Origin: an uncultured Prevotellaceae bacterium
GTDB taxonomy: Bacteria; Bacteroidota; Bacteroidia; Bacteroidales; Bacteroidaceae
Length of the DNA stretch: 5,824 bases
Assembly: GCA_902775075.1 (NCBI GenBank)
Contig: CACYKX010000242.1
Coordinates: forward strand, 1 to 5,824
Direction of reading: 5' to 3'
The notes beneath the pieces were generated by a model that worked only from the letters and a program-made list of their open reading frames with translations, made no database searches and was not told where the DNA came from. A program made the position numbers and the translations under genes. Below are positions 1 through 4,528 of the stretch, one piece after another. Position 1 is the first letter of the stretch. Every line of letters begins with the position of its first letter.

Positions 1-40
1 TGTAGATTTACGTCCTTCATTTTATCAAATCAGGCCACTT

Positions 41-102
41 TAAGCAGTTCGACTTGCATCCTCATGCCACCGCGAGACGCTGACCTGTCCCCCCTGTCCT
101 CT
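41..102 (+). repeat. 62-bp dispersed repeat, copy 1
   Basis: It matches 2118-2179 at 57 of 62 positions, and all five differences are transitions. The last 33 bp (70-102, CCGCGAGACGC to GTCCTCT) are identical. The 3' part contains two CCTGTCC words at a 9-bp period. The repeat ends exactly where the epimerase-like reading frame begins at 103. On the minus strand it lies 20 nt upstream of an ATG (position 20) whose frame leaves the window after MKDVNL, so it could also be a 5' leader of a minus-strand gene. The nature of the repeat is not known to me. Confidence 0.85.
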
Positions 103-374
103 ATGCCGTGTATAACATCGGTGGCGGCCAGCCCGAGAACCTCCTCGACTTCGTCACCATCCTCCAGGAAGAACTCGTCCGTGCCGGCGTCCTCCCTCAG
201 GACTTCGACTTCGAGGCCCACAAACAGCTCGTCCCCATGCAACCCGGCGACGTCCCCACCACCTATGCCGACGCCACCGCCCTTGAGCGTGACTACGGCT
301 TCACCCCGAAAATCACCCTCCGCGAAGGCCTCCGCCACTTCGCCGAGTGGTACGCTCAATTCTATAAGAAATAA
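102..374 (+). pseudogene. NAD-dependent nucleotide-sugar epimerase, C-terminal remnant
   Basis: About 90 residues remain of a protein family normally near 340-350 residues: NAD-dependent sugar epimerases of the UDP-glucuronate/galacturonate 4-epimerase type, which make nucleotide sugars for surface polysaccharides. The visible C-terminal hallmarks are YNIGGGQPENLLDFV near the start, then MQPGDVPTTYADATAL and a closing LREGLRHFAEWYAQFYKK. The Rossmann NAD-binding glycine motif and the catalytic YxxxK are absent. Homology seems to begin at Tyr-Ala-Val-Tyr-Asn, directly at the end of the 62-bp repeat. The frame is open leftward only to a TGA at 81-83 inside the repeat. A GTG at 108 is the only nearby start and there is no ribosome-binding context, so expression is unlikely. 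Its GC- and C-rich third positions contrast with the AT-rich genes that follow. The exact sugar substrate cannot be told from this piece. Confidence 0.8.
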
Positions 375-389
375 TAAGCACAAAACAAC

Positions 390-424
390 AGCAGTTGCAA
401 CTCCGACATGAGGTTGCAACTGCT
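390..424. terminator. Hairpin terminator after the epimerase remnant, probably two-way
   Basis: A perfect 12-bp stem, AGCAGTTGCAAC (390-401) with GTTGCAACTGCT (413-424), has an 11-nt loop. It lies 15 nt past the epimerase stop. The plus side is followed by a short ATTT. The minus side is followed by a T-rich tract (GTTGTTTTG), so it would also serve the minus-strand small gene ending at 495. Confidence 0.75.
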
Positions 425-494
425 ATTTGCTTATCAACTTGTATATATCATACACATTTTGGGGCTAGTCGTTAGAGCCATTTTCCTCCCCCAT

Positions 495-686
495 TTACAG
501 CCTCATTTTCGTCCTCTTATCTGCCCTTTCACGTGCTCCTCCCCCTTCTTTCTGTGCCAGAACTGTCTCCTGACATGTAGGAATCTTGTCGACTGCATAG
601 TACATGGCGTGTCCCATGCGAGAAGTCTCCGTTTCCAAATTCTTACCTTCATCAACTAAACGCCGATATTCATCCTTCATGTCCAT
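495..686 (-). CDS. Small hypothetical protein (63 aa)
   Basis: I do not recognise this protein. It starts with ATG (MDMKDEYRRLVDEGKNL) and is hydrophilic and mixed-charge. The first 20 residues are probably helical, followed by an ETETSRMGHAMYYAVDKIP segment and a Lys/Arg-rich tail. It has no membrane segment and no metal site. I prefer it over the overlapping plus-strand frame because its composition is protein-like, whereas the plus frame gives Cys/Phe/Pro-rich sequence. It would converge on the epimerase remnant with a shared hairpin at 390-424, and it has a dyad 18 bp upstream of its ATG. There is no Shine-Dalgarno, which is normal for Bacteroidetes. If it is not real, 425-903 contains no gene that I can see. 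Confidence 0.45.
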   Translation of the reverse strand: MDMKDEYRRLVDEGKNLETETSRMGHAMYYAVDKIPTCQETVLAQKEGGGARERADKRTKMRL

Positions 687-703
687 AATATAAATAGGTA
701 CGC

Positions 704-726
704 GAGATATTTATCTAAATAATCTC
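704..726. promoter_or_regulatory. AT-rich dyad upstream of the 63-aa gene
   Basis: GAGATATTTA (704-713) and TAAATAATCTC (716-726) form an inverted repeat with one bulged base and a 2-nt centre. It is too tight for a good hairpin but is shaped like a protein-binding operator. It sits between the divergent minus gene (ATG at 686) and the plus-strand promoter at 777. The region is AT-rich, so chance is a real possibility. Confidence 0.25.
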
Positions 727-769
727 AATTAATATTAAAAATGTGCCTACTTTTAGTGATAAAGTTGAT

Positions 770-781
770 ACTATTACTTGT
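770..781 (+). repeat. 12-bp direct repeat, copy 1 (ACTATTACTTGT)
   Basis: The identical 12 bp recur at 870-881, exactly 100 bp downstream, both in the leader region of the GNAT pair. This copy supplies the -33 CTTG of the predicted promoter. Confidence 0.6.
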
Positions 782-808
782 TTTAATGAAAATAAAGTTG
801 TAATTTTG
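777..808 (+). promoter_or_regulatory. Bacteroidetes-type promoter for the 57-aa/GNAT pair
   Basis: A perfect TAnnTTTG -7 element, TAATTTTG, lies at 801-808. It is spaced 20 bp from CTTG (777-780), one mismatch from the TTTG -33 element. Known Bacteroidetes sigma factor promoters use TTTG, 19-21 bp, TAnnTTTG. Transcription would begin near 815, giving a leader of about 90 nt before the ATG at 904. The -7 box sits inside a small dyad, AGTTG (796-800) and CAACT (809-813), which could be an operator. Confidence 0.5.
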
Positions 809-869
809 CAACTGAAAATAACAAAAAGGGAAAACTTGAATACATTAAACTAAGTCACAAATCCGAGAA

Positions 870-881
870 ACTATTACTTGT
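870..881 (+). repeat. 12-bp direct repeat, copy 2 (ACTATTACTTGT)
   Basis: This copy matches 770-781 exactly and ends 22 nt before the ATG at 904. It has no matching -7 box downstream, so it is more likely a regulator site or chance than a second promoter. Confidence 0.5.
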
Positions 882-903
882 ATAAGACTAAAACCAAATC
901 GAC

Positions 904-1077
904 ATGTTGGGAGTGAGGGACAATCATGCTCCTTTGAAAGGTGAAGCAGCCAAACGAGTTTTAGCAAAACTTGTTAGGGTGCAAACAGGTAACCTTAATG
1001 AGGAAGACAAGAAAGAAATTAAAGCAATAGAACAAAGAAAGAGAGAGGCAAAATGGAATATAACCTGGGAAATTTAA
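904..1077 (+). CDS. Small protein overlapping a GNAT gene; candidate antitoxin (57 aa)
   Basis: The frame opens at ATG 904, the first ATG after an in-frame TAA at 889-891. It encodes 57 residues beginning MLGVRDNHAPLKGEAAKRVL, then a Lys/Glu-rich probable helix (residues 29-50) ending in AKWNITWEI. It has no recognisable ribbon-helix-helix (DUF1778/TacA) signature. Its last 25 bp overlap the start of the acetyltransferase in another frame, so the two are translationally coupled. A promoter lies about 100 bp upstream. A small charged protein encoded just before and overlapping a GNAT enzyme is the usual order for GNAT toxin-antitoxin modules, so an antitoxin role is inferred from position and size only. 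It could instead be an unrelated small regulator. Confidence 0.6.
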   Translation: MLGVRDNHAPLKGEAAKRVLAKLVRVQTGNLNEEDKKEIKAIEQRKREAKWNITWEI

Positions 1078-1676
1078 GGATCTTCCCATACAAAGATATT
1101 CAAGAACTCGATAATTTCTATTGCGGCATTACTGAGATGGATAAATTCATCCATAACAGTAATGGTTTTACTATGTCAATAGATAACCATTATTGTAAGG
1201 CTTTTGTAGTAAAAGATGAAAGCTCCAACATAGTAGCTGTGTTTGCCTTAAACTTTGATGCCATATCATTTGATTCTGATAATATTGACGATATCTTTTC
1301 TGGTGCTTTGGGAAGTACTCCGAACATTGATTTTGAATATAATGAGATTTTTATATCTAAGGTTCATCATCCTGCATTAGAAATTACCTATTTAGCTGTA
1401 AGAGAAGACAAACAGAGACAGGGCATTGGTGAGTATCTGATAGAAGAAATTGCTTCTGCTGCCCAAAAGCAACCCTTTGCTGGTTGTGAGTTTTTAACAG
1501 TCAGTGCATATCATTGCGATAATTACACTGCAGTCAATTTCTATTCTAAATGTTTATTCTCAAAATTAGATATATCTAGAGACACGCAAACCACTACTAG
1601 AATGTTTAGAATGTTATATCCGAAACAAAATACAGAAGATATTGAAGAAACAGAAGAAGACCTGCCTCAATCGTGA
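1053..1676 (+). CDS. GNAT family N-acetyltransferase, possibly a TacT-like toxin
   Basis: This is a 207-residue acetyl-CoA-dependent acyltransferase. The GNAT core is clear: motif A is the strand ITYLAVRED followed by KQRQGIGEYLIEEI (residues about 111-132). It contains the Q-x-x-G-x-G pyrophosphate loop, which binds acetyl-CoA (Q121, G124, G126). Motif B-like FLTVSAY (147-153) and the NYTAVNFYSKCLF segment (158-169) follow, as in GNATs that end in an A..FY...GF pattern. Residues 22-33 (FYCGITEMDKFI) resemble the N-terminal region of acetyltransferases related to TacT, which acetylate aminoacyl-tRNA. The C-terminus has an acidic tail (about 193-204). The ATG at 1053 overlaps the preceding small gene. 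The gene is AT-rich relative to its GC-richer neighbours, suggesting separate acquisition. The substrate is unknown: a toxin acting on charged tRNA is the favoured inference, and a small-molecule acetyltransferase is the alternative. Confidence 0.85.
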   Translation: MEYNLGNLRIFPYKDIQELDNFYCGITEMDKFIHNSNGFTMSIDNHYCKAFVVKDESSNIVAVFALNFDAISFDSDNIDDIFSGALGSTPNIDFEYNEIFISKVHHPALEITYLAVREDKQRQGIGEYLIEEIASAAQKQPFAGCEFLTVSAYHCDNYTAVNFYSKCLFSKLDISRDTQTTTRMFRMLYPKQNTEDIEETEEDLPQS

Positions 1677-1695
1677 GACAGGCCTTCTTGTTTTT
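1654..1695 (+). terminator. Intrinsic terminator overlapping the GNAT stop codon
   Basis: AAGAAGACCTGCCTCA (1654-1669) pairs with TGAGACAGGCCTTCTT (1674-1689), giving 16 positions with two A/C mismatches and a 4-nt ATCG loop. G plus five T follow. The stop codon TGA (1674-1676) lies in the right arm, so the last codons of the gene also encode the terminator. Confidence 0.8.
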
Positions 1696-1747
1696 AACAG
1701 TTTCTTCAACAAGTATGTACATTTCATTCCGATAAGATTGGTACCAC

Positions 1748-1790
1748 AAAAAAACTGCTATAACTCCAACACCGAAGTTATAGCAGCTTT
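1748..1790 (-). terminator. Terminator of the HA-domain gene
   Basis: A perfect 11-bp stem, CTGCTATAACT (1755-1765) with AGTTATAGCAG (1776-1786), has a 10-nt loop and lies 34 nt past the minus-strand stop at 1820. Seven A at 1748-1754 give a T7 tract on the minus strand. The plus side has only CTTTTA, so it works best for the minus gene, with weaker two-way action possible. Confidence 0.75.
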
Positions 1791-1819
1791 TACTGTTATT
1801 TAAAGATAATGTAATTATT

Positions 1820-2059
1820 CTACATATATTGATTCTTCCGTTTATACTCCTCCATCAGCGCCATCAGCGCCATCAGTTTCCCGAAAGCCTCCACCCTCTC
1901 AGGCCTCATCTTCCCCGCATTCAGCGCCTTCCGATTTGCCTTCACCCAGTTCAGCATATCATGTTCCTCAATCCTATGCTTCGATGGATTCCGATGGTTA
2001 GCCTCAATGAAACTAACCACCTCATGGTACCTTGTCAACCAACGTTCATCCTGTGTCAT
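1820..2059 (-). CDS. Stand-alone helicase-associated (HA) domain protein (79 aa)
   Basis: The chosen start is the ATG at 2059 (MTQDERWLTRY). The frame can be read upstream to a TTG at 2110, but that stretch is repeat-derived (GTTE repeated) and looks non-coding. The 79 residues form one helicase-associated domain: W7, a helix ending FIEANHRNPS, then DMLNWVKANRKALNAGKMRP with the typical L..W...R.....G.L..E pattern, and a final helix. Such domains occur in arrays at the C-termini of large DEAD/DEAH helicases and probably contact nucleic acid. A lone copy without any helicase is unusual, and its role is unknown. A 9-bp tandem repeat in the gene gives a duplicated MAL near the C-terminus (MALMALM). 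It ends near a good terminator and its 5' side adjoins repeat copy 2. Confidence 0.65.
   Translation of the reverse strand: MTQDERWLTRYHEVVSFIEANHRNPSKHRIEEHDMLNWVKANRKALNAGKMRPERVEAFGKLMALMALMEEYKRKNQYM
1852..1876 (+). repeat. 9-bp tandem repeat inside the HA-domain gene
   Basis: CCATCAGCG occurs twice in full (1852-1860, 1861-1869), followed by CCATCAG (1870-1876). It adds one Met-Ala-Leu unit to the protein without changing the frame, as expected for replication slippage. Confidence 0.8.
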
Positions 2060-2096
2060 TTCCGTTGTTCCTTTAATCCATCGTTCCGTTGTTCCT
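2060..2096 (+). repeat. 13-bp direct repeat upstream of the HA-domain gene
   Basis: TTCCGTTGTTCCT occurs at 2060-2072 and 2084-2096, at a 24-bp period. On the minus strand it reads AGGAACAACGGAA, and the nearer copy directly abuts the ATG at 2059, putting AGGA about 10 nt before the start. The 24-bp period preserves frame and would read as repeated GTTE if translated. Confidence 0.7.
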
Positions 2097-2117
2097 GCGA
2101 AGCTCGTCAAGCCGAAC

Positions 2118-2179
2118 TAAGCAGCTCGACTTGTACCCTCACGCCGCCGCGAGACGCTGACCTGTCCCCCCTGTCCTCT
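2118..2179 (+). repeat. 62-bp dispersed repeat, copy 2
   Basis: This is a direct copy of 41-102, with five transitions and an identical final 33 bp (2147-2179). It lies 58 nt upstream of the minus-strand HA-domain ATG and ends exactly where ATPase-like plus-strand coding begins. The two copies bracket a segment of about 2 kb in the same orientation. An AGCTCG word is also repeated at 2101-2106 and 2123-2128 beside its left edge. Confidence 0.85.
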
Positions 2180-2754
2180 CGAATATCGAGGCCCTTGCTC
2201 GCGATGATTCCAGAGCTAAAACGCTTCGTGAGCAAACCGAATGTTGGTTGGATGTTATCAGCCACGGCTTAGCAATGAGGATCGATCAGGAGGGTAATAC
2301 CTACAAGTTGAAATTCGGCTATCAACAAAAAGGAAAGGTCAATAGATTTTTTTCAGCGTTGAATAATGGATTTGGCATCACTTATACCCTTTCTGTCATC
2401 GTGGCTATACTTTCGGCTAAGCCAGGAACACTTTTGCTCATCGAAAATCCTGAGGCCCATGTTCATCCATCTGGACAATCTGCTTTGATGGAACTTGCCG
2501 CAAAAGCTGCTGCAAATGGTGTTCAGATAGTAATGGAGACGCATAGTGATCATATTGTAAACGGCGCACTGGTAGCATGTAAGATGGGCTATTTAAATAA
2601 AGAAGGTTTGTCGGTCTACTATTTTGACAAAGATGCCGACTTTAATTCAAAAGCCCAGAAGCTAGAGATTGGCGATAATGGCCGTCTTCAGCATACGCCT
2701 GTTGGTTTCTTCGACCAAATGGATGCCGACCTTGAAATCTTATTTGATATTTAG
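2180..2754 (+). pseudogene. AAA family ATPase (DUF3696 type), 5'-truncated
   Basis: This is the C-terminal half of an ABC/SMC-like AAA ATPase of the type carrying a DUF3696 domain. Coding-like sequence starts right after the 62-bp repeat with NIEALARDDSRAKTLREQ and is open back to a TGA at 2158-2160. Counting from a TTG at 2248, there is a signature-like LNNGFGITYTL (38-48), Walker B with the acidic pair LLLIENPEAHVHP (62-74), and the H-loop METHSDHIVNG. The N-terminal P-loop (Walker A) and signal half are missing, so it cannot bind ATP by itself. Possible starts are TTG 2248 or ATG 2275, neither with a convincing leader. Related ATPases are often found next to nuclease-like or unknown partners in defence islands. 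Here a partner follows 8 bp downstream. Intact stop and reading frame suggest recent truncation. Confidence 0.8.
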
Positions 2755-2762
2755 CCTGCAGT

Positions 2763-3662
2763 ATGATTACATTATTTATTGCTTTTCCCATTGTAGGAGA
2801 CCCAGCTGAAGATTTTGAACTTGCATACTTAAAGACGTTGAAAGCGCCTAAGCCCAAGGAGGTGGAGAAACTGCTTACACAAGCTTTGAAAAGCAGCAGG
2901 ATTGTTAGTCTGGATGATAGTGGTGTGGTTTATGATCATGAGCGGTTAAGTTCTTTAATCAAGATTGTAAAGGATGAGCAGAAAGAGAAAAAGACAAAAG
3001 AAAATCCAAATATCAGCAGTTTGCTGAAGTTGATGAACGATTGGATTGACTGCAATCAGAAGAAAGATGACTTTGCACCTATCAAAGTGAATGATGTAAC
3101 GCAAACACAAGGCATACTATGTGCCTATGTGAACATGGGCCAGCATGCAAATGACCTTTTAGTGAGCATTGATGCAATTATCAGCTTTGAAGGTATTCAT
3201 GTAAAAGACAAAGACGACAAAGCTGTAGAAGTAAACTTCATTGCGGCTTCAGAAAAAGAAGTCTATAAGTGGTTCGCTAATCATCGTAGCCCCGAAAGAA
3301 AGATCGACGAGGCTTATGATAAGCATCCCACTAAGGAAACCGACAGTAAGGAAGGAAAGAAAGGAAAGAAAGGCGTAAGGATTTCGTCCAACACTTATAA
3401 AAAAACTGATGCCGAAGACAGACTAAAATGGGCTGTTGGCTCAAAAACGAACGAGACCAACCGTATGTATTTCTTAGACAAGGAAAAGAAAAAACTATTG
3501 ATTTTCTGGAACGAGGATGATAAGGAGGAAAACTTTCATGTTTATCAAGTGGATGAGGATGACACGGAAGAATTATCCAAAATCTGGACTTATAAGGATG
3601 GCCGCAATCTTTTCAACAAGATTCGTGAAATTGCGGAGTTATACGTTCCCGGACATGAATAA
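2763..3662 (+). CDS. Hypothetical protein, partner of the DUF3696-type ATPase (299 aa)
   Basis: I do not recognise a named family. The ATG at 2763 lies 8 bp after the ATPase stop, so the two are one operon. The protein starts with a short hydrophobic strand (ITLFIAFPIVG, 2-12), followed by a helical N-terminal region with a charged segment (70-80). A middle region (111-160) carries GILCAYVNMGQHANDLLVSIDAIISFEGI and is probably alpha/beta. A Lys/Gly-rich linker (190-204, KEGKKGKKG) follows. The C-terminal part (218-295) contains DRLKWAVGSKTNETNRMYFLD and probable beta hairpins before a final helix. It has no signal peptide, membrane helix or nuclease motif that I can identify. It is likely an effector or adaptor working with the ATPase, by context only. 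The reading frame is complete and undamaged even though the ATPase has lost its 5' half and its promoter. Confidence 0.75.
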   Translation: MITLFIAFPIVGDPAEDFELAYLKTLKAPKPKEVEKLLTQALKSSRIVSLDDSGVVYDHERLSSLIKIVKDEQKEKKTKENPNISSLLKLMNDWIDCNQKKDDFAPIKVNDVTQTQGILCAYVNMGQHANDLLVSIDAIISFEGIHVKDKDDKAVEVNFIAASEKEVYKWFANHRSPERKIDEAYDKHPTKETDSKEGKKGKKGVRISSNTYKKTDAEDRLKWAVGSKTNETNRMYFLDKEKKKLLIFWNEDDKEENFHVYQVDEDDTEELSKIWTYKDGRNLFNKIREIAELYVPGHE

Positions 3663-3666
3663 AGCC

Positions 3667-3701
3667 AAAAGGCTGGTGCTTTGAACTGCACCAGCCTTTT
3701 T
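3667..3701. terminator. Strong two-way terminator between convergent genes
   Basis: GGCTGGTGC (3671-3679) pairs perfectly with GCACCAGCC (3688-3696) around an 8-nt loop. It is flanked by AAAA on the left and TTTTT on the right, which extend the stem and give T-tracts on both strands. It ends the 299-aa gene on the plus strand and lies 98 nt past the sugar-transferase stop on the minus strand. The rest of 3702-3798 holds nothing I can identify. Confidence 0.9.
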
Positions 3702-3798
3702 CCATAATTCCAGGATTTCCTCTTTCCTTAGCTGTGATGGCTTCCCCACCTAGGCCAAAAGAGGTATGAGCAAAATTGCCAGAGCGCTTTCAGGTACT

Positions 3799-4365
3799 TC
3801 ATCTTTCCTTCACGATCACCCAAAAGGTCTTAAATATCAGCCCGATATCATACAAGAAAGAATGCTTTTCCACATATTCTAGATACAACTTTATCTTCTC
3901 CTGCATGATCACCTCGATGTAATACTTCTCGGGGGCTTCGGTCTGTTCCATCAGCTCATTCTCGTTGCGGAACTTGATGCTAGCGGGGTCCGTAATACCT
4001 GGGCGGACATCCAACACGTGCATTTGCTCGAGCGTCCAGTAGTCCACATAATGCCTTACCTCAGGCCTTGGCCCCACAAAGCTCATGTTACCAATCAGCA
4101 CATCCCACAGCCCTGGCAGCTCATCCAACTTATAGTGACGCAGCTTAGCGCCAAGCGGCGTGATGCGACCATCACCCGCCACACTCACCGTCGAGCCATT
4201 ATGCTTCACCGTCATCGTACGGAACTTATGGCAGTCAAACAACTTACCGCCCTTACCTACGCGTTTCTGCACAAAGAACGCAGGACCGCCCGGCATCTTC
4301 ACCTTCACCAGTATCGCAGTAATCAGCAACACCGGCCACAAAAACAGCAGCCCAATAGCTGCCAC
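3799..4365 (-). CDS. Undecaprenyl-phosphate sugar phosphotransferase (PglC/WcaJ type), start disrupted
   Basis: This is a monotopic phosphoglycosyl transferase (bacterial sugar transferase family). It transfers a sugar-1-phosphate from a UDP-sugar to undecaprenyl phosphate at the inner membrane, starting a surface glycan. From a GTG at 4365 there are 188 residues: a membrane-embedded hydrophobic helix (2-23), QKRVG (33-37), KFRTM (47-51), the catalytic Asp-Glu pair in KLDELPGLWDVL (D81, E82), FVGPRP (96-101), and RPGITDPASIKFRNE. The normal N-terminus is cut off. Upstream, an ATG at 4402 reads MIYGIK and then stops at TGA, whereas dropping one A from the A5 run (4384-4388) continues as FIFDRVVAAIG and gives a 200-residue protein, the usual size. 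The frame break may be a sequencing error, a mutation or phase variation. It is the last gene of the minus-strand glycan operon. Confidence 0.85.
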   Translation of the reverse strand: MAAIGLLFLWPVLLITAILVKVKMPGGPAFFVQKRVGKGGKLFDCHKFRTMTVKHNGSTVSVAGDGRITPLGAKLRHYKLDELPGLWDVLIGNMSFVGPRPEVRHYVDYWTLEQMHVLDVRPGITDPASIKFRNENELMEQTEAPEKYYIEVIMQEKIKLYLEYVEKHSFLYDIGLIFKTFWVIVKER

Positions 4366-4383
4366 TACTCTATCAAATATAAA

Positions 4384-4388
4384 TTTTT
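4384..4388 (-). other. Probable frameshift site in the sugar-transferase 5' end
   Basis: The five T on the plus strand (A5 on the coding strand) interrupt the reading frame between ATG 4402 and the transferase core. With A4 the frame is continuous: MIYGIK followed by FIFDRVVAAIG. With A5 translation from 4402 ends after nine residues. Confidence 0.6.
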
Positions 4389-4432
4389 ATACCATAAATC
4401 ATTTATCGTTAAGCATCAGCCATTTTCCTTCT

Positions 4433-4528
4433 TACATCTTACATCTGCCTTCAGCCACCACACATCAGCCTTCCGGCTTCTACATCTTACATCTGCCTTC
4501 AGCCACCACACATCAGCCTTCCGGCTTC
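4433..4528 (+). repeat. Perfect 48-bp tandem duplication
   Basis: Positions 4433-4480 are repeated without change at 4481-4528. Each unit starts TACATCTTACATCTGCCTTC and ends CATCAGCCTTCCGGCTTC. The right unit contains the stop codon and last codons of the WbuC-like gene, and the left unit is intergenic. Imperfect copies of CAGCCTTC continue to about 4553. The period is a multiple of three. Confidence 0.95.

Noticed and set aside
30..419. Minus-strand frame of 129 aa
   Set aside because: It is antisense to the epimerase remnant and continues through the repeat. Its Gly/Val/Glu-rich composition is that of a shadow of GC-rich coding DNA.
408..659. Plus-strand frame of 83 aa
   Set aside because: It starts inside the terminator hairpin and gives Cys/Phe/Pro-rich sequence. 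The opposite strand has the more protein-like frame.
1674..1690. Inverted partner of the repeat end near GAGACAGG
   Set aside because: Only about 8 bp resemble the repeat terminus, and they are fully explained by the GNAT terminator stem.
2060..2110. N-terminal extension of the HA-domain protein from a TTG at 2110
   Set aside because: The added residues are repeat-derived GTTE units, and the ATG at 2059 matches the domain start better.
41..2179. Insertion sequence or composite transposon bounded by the 62-bp repeats
   Set aside because: There is no transposase, recombinase or terminal inverted repeat between the copies, and no target-site duplication is visible. It is kept only as a boundary repeat of unknown type.
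4433..4528. CRISPR-like array
   Set aside because: The two 48-bp units are directly adjacent with no spacers, so this is a simple tandem duplication.
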